Assembly: GCF_035222485.1 (NCBI RefSeq) | Contig: NC_085920.1 | Location: 4,340,001-4,404,000, forward strand | Origin: Podospora pseudoanserina | Lineage: Eukaryota > Ascomycota > Sordariomycetes > Sordariales > Podosporaceae | DNA: 64,000 bases | Reading direction: 5' to 3' | Part shown: in pieces, positions 35,891-48,330 of the stretch | Position numbering within the stretch: the first letter of the stretch is position 1 | Layout of the letters: each line of letters starts with the position of its first letter | Made by a program: the position numbers and the translations under genes | Notes under the pieces: generated by a model | Databases searched by the model: none | The model's input: the letters and a program-made list of their open reading frames with translations, nothing else | What the model was told of the DNA's origin: nothing

Positions 35891-36405
35891 TCACCACTGA
35901 AGCTCGCCCTTGACGCCGTTGGTGTTGGCCCCAGCCTGGCTGGGAGTTTTATCCTCCTTAAACCCCAAGTTTTTGAAGTCGTCTTTTGCCATCAAATTAC
36001 TACAAGTCCAGAACCGTCAGCTTCCCAAATCAAGTACTGCCATCGCATCTTTGGCGGTTGAGGAGTGACGAACTGGTCCATCCGACACCCAAGATATGAC
36101 TTGGCCAGTTGCCGGCATTCGTCCTGGTTGACGCCTTTAACCTTCTTGATACAACTTAGGTAACTCATCATGACATCTTTGCACTCTCCTACAAGTACGA
36201 GCGGCCATGAGTAAGACATATGGCAAACCATCGATCGGTCATGAAGTTGGACTAGACATACCGTCATGATCAAGGGGAAAACTCCCTCTCTGTGGTCTTG
36301 TGACAGGGGCGTAATGTCAGTGTCGAATGTAAAATTACAAAACAGTGCTACTCACGGAGAGGGCTTGGTATTTGGGAGAGCCCCAGGGCTTCCGAAGGTA
36401 CTCAT
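35891..36405 (-). CDS. cox19: COX19 copper-pathway assembly factor of cytochrome c oxidase
   Basis: Exons 36405-36356, 36296-36262, 36188-36074 and 35999-35891 give 102 aa. The N-terminus [20 protein letters not shown] runs into [19 protein letters not shown]. Twin CX9C pairs are [11 protein letters not shown] and [11 protein letters not shown], followed by [17 protein letters not shown], the Cox19 signature. Family role: soluble protein of the mitochondrial intermembrane space and cytosol that helps supply copper to complex IV, partner of Cox11. Acceptors of exons 2 and 4 were picked to keep [11 protein letters not shown] and HNLMAKDDF in frame. Confidence 0.93.
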
Positions 36406-37309
36406 AGTGACTGGTGAAAGGCAAGTGTCTGAGAGGTTGTTCGAGGCAGCTGCGTACAGAAAAGCCTGCTATCGAATTGTTATTCTGGTTGAGATGGTTG
36501 GTTATTTACACTACCTATAGTTCATGAAATGTCTGTTGCCGGCTGATCGAACCTGGTAACTCAACTGGGTGCCGGTCCGACTGCGGGATTACCTAAAGTT
36601 AGGTACTGGCAGCCACATCTACGAACCCAGCCACACTCACACTCGAGGTAGCAGGTGAGGTAGCAAGTGTAGCCTCAGGCATTACCGGCCGGCGGCCGGA
36701 AAAGCCCAAAGTCTTGTTTTCCTCACTGTTCTTCGCCAAGGCCAGCGCACCTTGTTCGCGGTGGGTCAGCCTGTGACGACGCGCTTGTCCGTATCGGTAA
36801 TGTGCACCACTTCGCACAAGCACTTCAACCTCCAACTTTTTTGTGGCTACCCACTTGAACGGCCAAGTCCCAAATCGCCCCAATTTAATCCGCAGCTACG
36901 GAGTAGATTTTTGGCATCCACCCGCACCTTGGGCATGAACAGAGGGCATCCCTCGTCTCTCTCGAGCTGCTAACGGCCAGGCGAAACAAACCCCCCTTCC
37001 TCTCTCCTTGTCAGTCTTTTTTCTCCCAAGAGCCGCGACCAGGCGTCCGCTGCTCCCTTTCTTTCCCCTCATCAACGACTGACGATTTGCCCTTCAGCCA
37101 GCAGTGCGAGCATTGCGTCCCACCTGCTCAACCCACCACACACACCACCACCACCCACCACCTCGACTGGATCCTCGCTCGCTTTTCTCGCTCGCCCTGC
37201 TACCAGTAGCGCAGCTCCCGGTCCTTCACTGGCCCGCCCAACCGACCTAGCCATCTCTCCTAGATCACCACTTCAAGTTTCTTGTGGCCCTGCACAGAAA
37301 ATCGCTATC
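36406..37309. other. Divergent intergenic region
   Basis: Between COX19 (-) and DNM1 (+). The last 330 bp are C/T-rich and look like the DNM1 5' leader. No gene recognised. Confidence 0.5.
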
Positions 37310-39894
37310 ATGGCCGCTCTCGGCGACGACCTGTTGGCGACTGTGAACAAGTTGCAGGACCTGGTCTTCAACACCATTGGAAATGACTCTCTCGATCTGC
37401 CCCAGATTGTATGTCCTGGTCCAGGCCTTTCTAGAGGTGGACAATGCTAACTGTATTCTCCTCGCCGTAGGTTGTCGTCGGCTCACAATCTGCGGGAAAA
37501 TCCTCTGTGCTCGAAAACATCGTTGGGCGAGACTTCCTTCCCAGAGGCAGTGGCATTGTGACCCGCAGGCCCCTGATTCTGCAGCTGATCAACGTCCCCA
37601 GCGAGGATGAGGCCGAGGACCCCCTTGCCGCTAGCTACCGGAATCCCAACCAAGCTCTCCGGAATGAGTGGGCAGAGTTCCACCATATTCCCAACCGGAG
37701 GTTTACCGACTTTGGGGATGTGAAGCGGGAAATTGAAAATGAGACGGCGAGAGTTGCAGGAAGCAACAAGGGCATCAACCGCCAGCCCATCAACCTGAAA
37801 ATCTACTCTCCTCACGTCCTGAACCTCACGCTCGTTGACTTGCCAGGACTGACAAAGGTCGGTAACCGTGCTCATGACCTTGCTCTGTCGCGTGTCCTAA
37901 CTGCTACACTCTAGGTTCCCATCGGCGATCAACCTACCGACATTGAGAAGCAGACTCGAAACCTCATCTCAGAGTACATTGCTAAGCCAAACAGCATTAT
38001 TTTGGCCGTGTCCCCAGCAAACGTTGACATTGTCAACTCGGAGGCTCTAAAGCTTGCAAGGCATGTCGACGCCCTCGGGAGGAGAACGATTGGCGTTCTT
38101 ACCAAGGTCGATTTGATGGACCACGGCACAAATGCGCTTGATATTCTTTCCGGCCGTGTGTATCCTTTGAAGCTGGGCTGGATCGGAGTCGTCAATCGGT
38201 CGCAGCAAGACATCCAAGGTAACAAGCCTATGGAGGAGGCATTGAAGTCAGAGATGGAATTTTTCAGGCACCATCCCGCATATCGGAACATTGCGACCCG
38301 CTGCGGCACCCAATTTCTGGCCAAAACTCTTAACACGACCCTCATGGCACACATCCGCGACAGGCTTCCCGACATCAAGGCTCGCCTCAACACTCTTATG
38401 GGACAGACTCAACAGGAGCTCGCCAGTTATGGAGACATGCATTTCAGCGGCAAAGAGCATCGAGGCTCGCTCATCTTGACCCAGATGACACGCTTTGCGA
38501 CATCGTTCATATCCTCCATTGATGGTACTTCTACCGAAATTTCGACCAAGGAGCTCTGTGGTGGCGCCCGTATCTATTACATATTTAACTCGGTGTTTGG
38601 AAGCTCACTGGAATCGATTGACCCCACGTCGAATCTTTCTGCGCACGACATTCGGACGGCGATCCGCAACTCTACCGGCCCTCGGCCCAGCCTGTTTGTC
38701 CCTGAAATGGCCTTTGACCTGCTTGTGAAGCCGCAGATCAAGCTTCTCGAATCCCCAAGTCAACGATGCGTTGAGCTCGTTTACGAGGAGCTCATCAAGA
38801 TCTGCCACACATGTGGATCCAACGAGCTTTCCCGCTTCCCCAGGCTTCAAGCTAAACTGATTGAGGTTGTGTCTGACCTTCTCCGGGAGAGGCTCGGCCC
38901 GGCATCGACATATGTAGAGTCTCTGATTTCCATTCAGCGAGCGTACATCAACACGAACCACCCCAACTTCCTTGGCGCCGCCGCGGCCATGAGTCACGTT
39001 GTTAGCAACAAGCAAGAGCGGGAGAGAAAGCGCCTGATTCAAGAAGAGCGGGAGAGAAGAGAACGGAGGCGGCTAAAGGAGCTCGGCGCCAACGGCGCGG
39101 ACACTCCCGCTGAGGAGGAGGAGGACAAGGGGACGCCAGAAAAAGAATCCGTCGCGATACGAAAGTCGGCTGCCAAGAACGTCCGTAGCCTTTCACCTGC
39201 GGTACGCGAATCTGCATCAGGCGGTCTTGCTGCTGCGCTTAACGGAGGTCGCTCGGACTCTCCTGCCCGGTTGAACGGACAAGGGTTAGGCAACGCGAAA
39301 GATTCGTTCCTTAACTACTTCTTTGGTAAGGATGGCGCCATTGTGCCGGGAGCACCACCTCCTCACTCACAAATGGGCCGCCATATCAACCAAATGTCGG
39401 AGCCTACCTTTAGCCAGAGCATGAGGCGGCAAGAAGAGAAGCCGATGCGATCTCCCATGATGCCGCTCAGAAGTGACGATAATCTCGACTTTACGTCCAA
39501 GACCACCGAAACTGTAAGTTGTCTAAACCTGTTGCCCCATAAGCTATCCTGTAGCTGTGCCCTGACTCAATCATTGCAGGCCGATAGTAGCAGCGATCCA
39601 GCCATGACGGACCGCGAAGCTATGGAAGCGGAGCTTATTCGGGCGCTAATCAGCTCCTATTTTAACATTGTTCGTGAGAGCATTGCGGACCAGGTGCCCA
39701 AAGCCATCATGCACTTGCTCGTTAACCACTGCAAGGACGTGGTTCAGAACCGACTGGTGAGCGAGCTGTACAAGGAGTCGATGTTCGAAGAGCTCCTATA
39801 CGAGGATGATGCCGTCAAGAAGGAGCGTGAGAAGTGCGAGAAGCTGCTCCAGACCTACCGCGAGGCGGCCAAGATCATCGGCGAAGTCGTATAG
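37310..39894 (+). CDS. dnm1: Dynamin-related GTPase of mitochondrial fission (Dnm1/Drp1)
   Basis: Exons 37310-37408, 37471-37857, 37915-39513 and 39580-39894 give 799 aa. GTPase motifs: P-loop [12 protein letters not shown], switch Thr in [15 protein letters not shown] in [15 protein letters not shown], and [12 protein letters not shown]. Middle domain/stalk follows, then a B-insert with a basic/acidic coiled segment ([20 protein letters not shown]) and [14 protein letters not shown], a sequence typical of Dnm1 rather than Vps1. The C-terminal GED begins near [20 protein letters not shown]. The protein polymerises around mitochondria and peroxisomes to divide them. The last intron (39514-39579) is 66 nt with no in-frame stop, so retention would add 22 residues. 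Confidence 0.95.
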
Positions 39895-40934
39895 TCCCAG
39901 TATACTCGGGGGTCAAGGGGGGAAAGGGTGGCTAGTTGGGCAAGTGGATGGATGTCTATACGATGGAAGTGAGCGGGTTTGGGTCTTTCGATTTTGCATG
40001 AATTCTTCTAGACGGGTTCTTTCTCCCCCACAAAAACCCAGTACACAAGGCAACTAACTCGATTCGGGTGGTCAAGCGAAAATTAGTCATGGTTTTGTGT
40101 AGAGTTGAGATGGAAGGGGGTGAACTAGGCCATTTTAGCTATTGCCTCTCCGCCATCATGTGTACATAGGGGCCGATCAAAAGTACTACTTCTCAACGGT
40201 GTTTAAACATGGCAGCCTCTCTCACATGTGACGTGTATGCGGGACGAAAAAGCTTATCTAATAAATGGGTGCACGCACCCAGTCCTTTGTTGGAACTTTG
40301 GACCCGACGCGTTCCAGACCCACTCCCACTCGGCAGCTTCCATCCATCCCTTCCATCCAATTCAATCCATACTTGAACATTTTCGGCTTTGGCAAGGCTG
40401 TCAACCATCTCATCCACTGCACTCACTCACTCACTCACCGCAACACCATCACCACGTCTCTGACCAACGCTCACCAGCCCTCGGCTCTGCTGACTCCCGT
40501 CCGCCCGTCCGTCTGTTCTTTTCTCTCCCACCAGACACGCTCCATCTTTCCGCACCTGGTGCCCTCGTTACGCGGTTTGACTTGGGACATTTCTGGCTCT
40601 TTCCTGCCTGCCTATTAATCACAGCCAGCTCCGCCCGTCTAGCGACGCTCAAGATGCTGGGCTCACCAACAGATCAACTGCACTGGTAGCCGAGTTTTTC
40701 TGGTTGCCCGTGGTGGGCTCCTATCCTCTGCATAGGAGCCGTCCGCCTTATACAGGCAACGACGCCATCTTCTTGAACGTCGTTGTCAGTCTACCAACTC
40801 CTCCTTCACTCCATCATCCTATTTCTCCCTACCCCACCGCCCCCCCCTCCCCACTCTGCAGCACCGGACAAGTGTTTCCATTCTCCTTTCTGTCGCCACC
40901 AATTTGGTGCGACGTTGTTCTTCTCGTTTCTCAA
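39895..40934. other. Intergenic, DNM1 3' flank and F-box gene leader
   Basis: From about 40270 the sequence becomes C/T-rich with CACTCACTCACTCAC runs, as expected for a long 5' leader of the F-box gene. Upstream ATGs there do not lead into conserved protein. Confidence 0.45.
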
Positions 40935-43900
40935 ATGGCCTCGGATGGTTTACATGGAGCTGGCCATCCAATGGCTTCTCGAGGCCCGGAGCTCCCAAAC
41001 GCTGAGGCGCCCGTGTTGACAAGGAAACGCAAGTCATCTGGGCTCGAAGCAAAGTCGGATGCATCTACGGAAGTTTCATCTCAAGAGACGAACAAGAAGG
41101 TCAAGGTGGACAATGACTGCGCCGAAAGGAAATCTGTTGCGGTGCCCATACCGGTGGATCGGTCTGCTCTTCCCCCAGAGATTTGGCATCGGATATTTAC
41201 CTTCTGTCCGCCAAGGTCATTGGGTAACTTGTTGTCTGTCAACAAACTCTTCAACCTATATCTTGACCCAAGTTCGAAGGTTAGCAAAGGCGCTCCCGCT
41301 TCTAGCAGCAGCGGTGCTGTTGCACAAATCAAGGCCAACAGTATCTGGCAGGTTTCCAGACGGCTCTTTTGGCCTTATATGCCCTCCCCATTGCGCTCCA
41401 AGACAGAACTCGAGATGTGGCGGCTTGCTTGCTCTCATAGGTGTCATTACTGTGGAAAACTGGATCCGCGGAAACAGACTACCATGCTTGATCCTCATCT
41501 TCGAGGTCCCGGAGAAAACGGGGTAGCTACCATCTGGCCATTTGAGACTTGTATGTGTGCAGCGTGTCTCTTGAAGCACACCATCAAGGTACGATCATTC
41601 CGCGCCTCTTCTCTGGGAGAACCTTCAGTTTGACACCGGAAAACAGGAACTCGATTTAGATCTCTCACCCACTATCCCTTCCTCAGTTGTACCCGCGCTC
41701 TCTTTCGTGTACCTCACAAGCGACCTTCAGGTCCTCCCGGCTACTACTTTTGAACAAGGTCAGCTTCCTGTCGAAACACAGGTCACCAAACGGTTCCTTT
41801 CCTCCGAGGTTCAAGCACTGGAACGTGAACTTCTAGAGGTCAGAGAAATGGGCCCGGGGACGGTGACAGAATGGTTGAAGGGACTTCCAGCGCGCGGTAG
41901 CGGCATCCGACAAGAAGTCTTGAAGTGGGAGAAATGGGAAAGTCTCGGTGGGCTTGCAAAAATGTGCTCGCAGCTTTACCCTGGCTACGTGAAAGACGTT
42001 GTGAGCACTCTGCCTGCCTCCACGACGCACGCGCCATCTTCTGATTCTTCATCTTCGATGCTGCCAAATCAACCATCATCGGCTGCCACCCGCCAGCAGT
42101 TTCCTCATATCCGTCATGAACGCACCGCGGCTGAGGTTGCTGAGCTCAAGGCAGCGCGGAGAGCCGAGATTGAGCGACGTGCGCTGTTTCTTGAGCCCCC
42201 CTTGGGCCCAAACGTACTCCGGCACATCCCATCATTCCAAGCAGCTATGCAGATTCCTCATCCTCCTTTTGACGATAAAGCCTGGGAAGTCCTCAAGCCG
42301 CGGCTCTTGGCTCAACGAGCTGACGCTGAACAGCGAGAACGAGAGAACGCAGCCGCCATTCAGGCCAAGCAAGACTCTCATTTTGAAACGACTCTTGCTA
42401 GCACAAAAGAAGCCCGGGATCTGATCGACAAGGCTTGGGAAGATCAACAAGGGCCTCTTCGAGAACGCATCGCCGGTTACGCAGATGAGATAATCAGAGA
42501 CGGGTGGAACAATGGCAAGGTCACCAAGGAAACATGTGCCAGGTTTGCGGTTGAGGCACTTGGCTACGTGCGTAAACGATTCTACGCTGAAATTGCCAAG
42601 GATGTCGATGCTGCAAGGTCTGCCGGTCAAACACCGCCCGTTGATCCTCCAGAGGGTCCCTTCACGCAGAAGCTCACGTTGGAGAATATGAAATGGATTT
42701 TCGATACGAAAATCAAGCCCATCACAGAACGCTACCACAAGGAACTGTTTTATTGCAATGGCTGCGAGGGGATCACCAAGACATTCGGGTTTGAAGGTGT
42801 TATACAACATTTCGCCGCAAAGCACACAAGCGCTCTCAGTTCGGGCAACATCGTTGTCTACTGGAGAGCAGAATGGCCGGAACATCCTCCATTTGCGGCA
42901 GAGATCCGACAGGTTCGCCATCATTCTTTCTTTGCGCCCACCCAACCTGTTTTCCCCGCCACCGGTCCTTCATCGTTCCCAGTCGGCCACAGCTACCCTC
43001 CAGCACCACTTGCACCTAATCATTTGCCAACATACCCACCGGGCCCATATGGGTATGGAAATTCAGCCTACAATGACCCTTATCAGCCGCCACCGCCGCC
43101 GCCGCCGCCGCCGTACCCCTTACAGCCACATCAGATCGTGCCTTCCTATCCGTCTCAGCCTGGATATGAGCACCACCAGTCTTACCCAGCGCCATCTGAT
43201 CCATACCCGCCTTACCAGCCGCCTGTGGGTCAATACCCCCCAGGCCCTGCTTCAGCTACCGATCCATCTCATCATTACCCGCAACAGCCTCCCCAAGGCA
43301 ACCCTTACGACCATGGTTACCCACCATATCCAGTCGCCCATCCTTACCTTCCTTCGGCAACACCACACCCCGATATGCACAGAGCAAAACTTGAGGATAT
43401 AGCCCGGAATTCGCGGGAGGTCTGGCAAGAATTGGGCAACATACGAGGACTTCCTGGCAGTGTACGCGTCTTTGTGACAATTCATCATTTGGTCAAGAGA
43501 TTCCACTCTAAATTTTACGAACCGCCCGCGCTCGCGATTTTTATCGAGGGGCTCTCGAACAACAAAGACATGCGTCCTGTTCGAAACGTGAACGACCTGA
43601 TCTGCAAGGCTTGTCATCTTGGACTTGGTAACGCTGCCACGGTAGAGCAAGGCAGAAAGAGCTTCTCGTTGCCCCAGCTAACAAATCACTTCCAATCCAA
43701 GCACGTCAAGCCTTTGCAGAGTGCGCATGCGCCTCCTATGGATTGGACGTTGGACATGGTGTTCTTACCGGAGCTAGCCCCGATATCGAATCTTCACTCT
43801 GCAATGTCAGAGGTGCAAAAGCGACTGATAGTCGAAGCTTTGCCAGGGATCTTTGAACAGCAGGGTCCGAAGCTTGTGCCTGCCGATGTTTATTACGGAC

Positions 43901-45168
43901 AGCCAGCAAGTTCCTCTTCTGTGTATCCGGCCGCCCAGGAAGTCCACAGTGCCTTGCGGACCAAGTCACCACAGGTCTCGTCGGCTGGTGCATATGGTAA
44001 CACGGCCCCGTCTTATAGTCATTCCGGAAATCTCTCCAATGATGTTCCAGCTATCACAACCCCTACTGCAGCGTCTGAAAAAGCCTCGGGGCATCCCAGT
44101 GAGGGTGGCGGGCACGCCTCACAGGGATCTCGACCTGCCAACCGACGCCAAAACGGGCTTCAAAATGGAAAGAAAGCATCTGGCAAGAACAAGCGCAAGA
44201 GAAACCAAGACGGGAATCCTTCTGGTGGGCGCAGGGCCGGGAGGCAGTTTAGAAGGGATGAGTCCAGTACCCGGCGCAGAAGCACCAGCGATAATCCTGA
44301 CACTTCCTCGTCGAACAGAGTGGACAGAGCTCCAGTATCGATTACTTCTTTTGGAGGCTCGTCAGGCCAGGATCGCACCACGGTGGGCAAAGATGCTACC
44401 GACCTTTTAGCGGCTTTAGAGTCACATCTCACCCAGGCGCCGCGTGGGCCCGTGTATCACAAGAATGGGACTGCTCCCGCAGCTGGGGAAACTCTTCATA
44501 ACGCCGCGCAGCCCCATGCCAGGCAGAGTGGGGATGAAGATCAGCATCGCTATTTCGAGCTATCCACTCGGCAGAGGATCTCAGTTGATAAGCGGGTGGA
44601 ACAGCAGTCCTCTTATCATTCAAGAATAGAAGTCGAACGGCCTGATCACCGCTACCCAAAAACTTCGGACGCAATCAGACCTTCCGGGTACGCCGCGCCT
44701 GAGGAGAGATACTACACCCGGTATGATCGGCCCTCTTCTGTCTTACCCGCGGAGCCGGAGCGAGGCAGTGGGCTGAGGCTGTTGAGGGAGGAGTCTGACT
44801 ATCCGAGATACCGCGACGGGCCGCGCAGACCGATTAACCCGGCTGATGAGATTGTTGAAATCGTACACGTTATCGAGGGAGAGCGTTCATATTATATTGA
44901 ACGACCGGTTCGGCGTGAGCCCCAGACACGCTACGTGTTTGAAGGGCGAATAGTTCCTCATCGTGAGCCAGTTGACCGCTTTGCTGAAGGTGGTGGGTAT
45001 GAGGCCGGGTACGCATCGGCCGCTCGGCCTGCAGGATCGGCTTCAGAGATGAATATGGCTAGAAGATTCAGCATGACACCAGAAGGGAGACGGAGGACGG
45101 ACGGAGGAGTTACGGTCAATAGTTCAGCATACCTAGAGGAGTATGATCCTCGGTTTCCGGCGGCCTAG
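40935..45168 (+). CDS. Large F-box protein with Cys pairs and Pro/Tyr-rich middle region
   Basis: Exons 40935-41588 and 41647-45168 give 1391 aa. The ATG at 40935 (MASDGLHGAGHP) is the first in frame. A nuclear-localisation-like TRKRKSS precedes an F-box at residues about 75-110 (LPPEIWHRIFTFCPPRSLGNL). Downstream come HYCGKLDP and CMCAACLLKH, possible zinc ligands. Charged helices follow (RRAEIERRALFLEPP; EQRERENAAAIQAKQD). Two C2H2-like segments are seen: FYCNGCEGITKTFGFEGVIQ then HFAAKH, and LICKACHLGLG then LTNHFQSKH. Residues about 700-800 are Pro/Tyr-rich with a run of eight prolines; the C-terminal third is basic and disordered. The F-box would link to Skp1 and an SCF ubiquitin ligase. 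Target and role unknown; the family appears restricted to filamentous ascomycetes as far as I can judge. Confidence 0.82.
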
Positions 45169-45707
45169 CTTGCTACCTCATATCACAACACGAGGCTCAA
45201 GTTTGATGGATGACATTGTTTCTTTATTGGTCTCAATCAATGCATATATATATATGAATACCCAACTTTGGGAATACCCCGATAGTATTGGCATGACTGA
45301 GATGATGGAGCACGAAAAGTGCTGTAATCACGGGTGATGTAGAACAGCACTGCTAGCCATCTCGCATTAAGCAGGTGATCTCGAAGTGTCCCAGAAGTTG
45401 GGTGGTGTTGATTTCGAGCTGGACGTCTGGTCTTCCCGGATCCACAACCGCCCCCTTTCACCCAAACTCGTTCAATCCAGACCCTGCATTAAATAGTCTT
45501 CCATCACCAATTTACTCCAAGTGCAAATGCAGCAATCACATCTCTCAACTCTTCTCCCTGACAGTTCCGTCACTGCTGACATGACATTCACGCACACTCC
45601 CACAAGGTCACAGCGAAATGGCCAAAAGGCTCGGGGACACTAGGCAAACGAACGCGAAGTCATTTTTCTATTCATCGTCAACATCACGGTGGATTGTTGA
45701 TCGTAGC
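45169..45707. other. Convergent intergenic region
   Basis: 3' flanks of the F-box gene (+) and the amylase gene (-). Contains a short AT dinucleotide run near 45245. No gene recognised. Confidence 0.45.
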
Positions 45708-48330
45708 TCATTTCCATGAGCTCCCCACCGATGCCGCCGCACAGGGGACAGTGTAAGATCGGTTGGGGTCCGACTCCCAAGACGCCGCACCTGAGCTGCT
45801 GACCTTGACAAACTTGTATTGGATGTTGGTCCCAGGGGCAAGCTTCAGAGTCCCGGTCCAGAGAGGGTTGTTGTTGGTGTACTGCGATGCGTTGAGCGCA
45901 ACGCCGTTGGTTGGGTTCCAGTTGCCGAGAGCGGCCACATTTCCAGTGCTGTTGGGTGGGAAAAGACTTGTTAATATGGTTGCGGTGAAAAGGAACAGAA
46001 AGAGTGGGTGGGGGTTATGACATACACCTTGACTGAGTCGCCGAAAGACGTGGGCACGAGGTGGTTGAAAGTGATATCGACCGTGGCTAAGGAGCAGCTG
46101 GGATTGGCTGAGTGAATTCACGTAAGCTCTCTGCCTCACCGGTAGATTCAAGAGGAGCATACCTGTCGGGGTGGCAGTTGGGGCAGCGGTCGTTGATGTC
46201 GCGGTCGGCGGGCCAGTCAGGGAAGGGCAGATGCCACTTCCGGCGAGGCGAGAGGCTGGGTAGAGCACCCTTGAAACACCGCCATTGAGCGTGACGGTGA
46301 TACCACCACCTCCATCTGTGCTGTAAGGGGTGCAGCTCATGACATCAATCAAGGCCTGGTTGGGGGTGAAGCCAGTGGCCGAAGAGACCAGGGTAACAGG
46401 CACCGACGAGGAGGAGCCGGCGTTGGTGTAAACACCGATAATCTGAGCTCCTGTGAACCCCTTTCGAAGAACAATGGTGCGGCTGTCTGAGTAGATGGTG
46501 TGGGCGTTATAAGTGAGGTATTTCGAGTCTTGCGAGATGGCGTGCGACCGAATCTGGTTAAGCTTGGTGATCCATTGGTAGAGTTCCGAGCTGGTCGAGT
46601 AGCCCGAATACCAGACAGCCTCGCGATTGTTGGGGGTTCCTGTGCCGGCATAGTGTTGCTCTTGTCCCTGGTAGATGATGGGGATACCTGTGGGTTGTTA
46701 GTGAACCACTCCGAACAATTCAAGCGATGGGTGGACTAATACGTACCATCCTTCAGCATCGTGACAGCGATTCCCTAACAAAAGACCAGTGTTAGCGCTT
46801 GCTTCGAAAGATCGGGTTGGAGATGCCTCACATTCTTTGCCAGCGCCATATCCTTTGTAAAGGAAGCGAAGCGCTCTACGTCGTGATTCTCTAGGAACGA
46901 GCCCCAAAGACTGAGATCCTTCGCAACGCCCTTGATTGTATCGAGACCAGCCACGAGCGCGCTGATGCTACCGCTGGTGGACTGGAAAGCCCGGAGAATG
47001 TAATAGTAGCTGAGATGTATGGTCAGAAATGTCCTTTGATCAGCAAAAGAGACATCGACTCACCTAGGATAATCAAGGACGCCATCCATGTAGTTTTGGT
47101 ATGGCGCGACATAAAGAGCGTCGCCGTGGTACACCTCACCCGTCAAGTATACGCCCGCCGCGGCATTGAATCCAGACCAAAACGATGTCTCGACATGCTT
47201 TGCACTGTCGACTCGTAGACCATCACTGAACAAAATCGAGTTAGTTCTTCATTTCGCTTCATGGCACAGGTCGAGGGCTCGTACATGGAATAGGTAGAAA
47301 CAAGGTGAGAAATCCACTCGTTCCAAATCCGACGCACATTGGGGCTATAACAAGTCAACACAAAGCACATGGCAGATGTTGCTTTCTCGTGTGTGCTTAC
47401 TCTGAAGTCCGAAGATCTGGGAGACTGACGGTGTCGCTTCCTTGCCAGCATCTTGCCGTATATTAGCTCTGCATAGATTCTGCGAGCACCTCACGCAAAA
47501 CACAACGGTACGTACTGTTCGACTGAAGTTTGGCTGTTGTAATTGATCCAACAGGGAGGGTGATAGTATGAAGACTGCGGAACACGGTATCAGCAACTGA
47601 AATCTTGTTAGGCCTAGAGTCTAGAGGTACATACCGACGAAAAGGGGCTGAGAGCACCATAGTCAACACAGTTAGCACAGCCCATGTGCGCCATGTGGTT
47701 GGTGACAATATCCACCATAAGATACTACGTAATCGTCAATATGGTTAGCAGGGATGTCCCTTCTGTCCACCCAGCCCTACCCAACAACTATGGTGGTTTC
47801 TGAAGAGCAGAAGCTGAGGCTCCAGTCAACAAACGCACCATTCCTCGCGCGTGGAGCGCCGCGGACAAAGCCTTCAGGTCGTCCTCGTTGCCGAACGCTG
47901 GGTTCAGAGCCCAGATGTCCTTGGCCCAGTACCCATGATAGGATGATCTAGATTCGCGTATCTGTCAGCCCTCAACCAAAACAAAGAAACCACTTTCATA
48001 GTGGGTCATAGCAAAGCGTTGTCCTTACCCATCCCTTGAGTTTCCATCAATCTGCTTGACAACAGGCGAGATCCAAACAGCTGTGAAGCCCATGCCTTGG
48101 ATATAGTCCAGCTTCGAGATGAGTCCCCTCCAGGTCCCGCCGCAGTACACTTGGTGAGTGGTATCGCATGGTGCCGTAGTCGAAAGATCGGTGCGGGCGA
48201 ATCGATCAGTGACAACCTGGTAGATAGACTGCTTGCGCCACTCTGCCGCTGAAAGTCCCGAGACTCCCATCACTCCACAGAGCGCTGCCCCTGCGGCCAG
48301 GAACCGCATGCCGAAGTTCAGGGTGTACAT
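45708..48330 (-). CDS. Secreted alpha-amylase, GH13 with C-terminal CBM20
   Basis: Twelve exons: 48330-48029, 47947-47839, 47724-47635, 47574-47516, 47451-47401, 47344-47285, 47225-47064, 47009-46832, 46774-46747, 46687-46163, 46107-46026 and 45948-45708, giving 628 aa. Signal peptide around [22 protein letters not shown]13 motifs: DIVTNH (region I), [11 protein letters not shown] with the nucleophile Asp (II), GEVYHGD with the acid/base Glu (III), and ENHDVERF with the transition-state Asp (IV). A Thr/Pro/Ala linker ([17 protein letters not shown]) leads to a starch-binding CBM20: [57 protein letters not shown] and WESDPNRSY. It hydrolyses starch outside the cell. The ninth exon has only 28 nt. 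The ATG at 48330 precedes a second one at 48309 that would give a more typical signal peptide. Confidence 0.96.

Noticed and set aside
40228-40689. 153-codon frame upstream of the F-box gene
   Set aside because: C/T-rich leader sequence gives a low-complexity His/Ser/Pro peptide; it ends before the real start and has no homology features.
42232-42945. 237-codon open frame on the minus strand
   Set aside because: Lies inside the large F-box exon on the opposite strand and shows no conserved motif.
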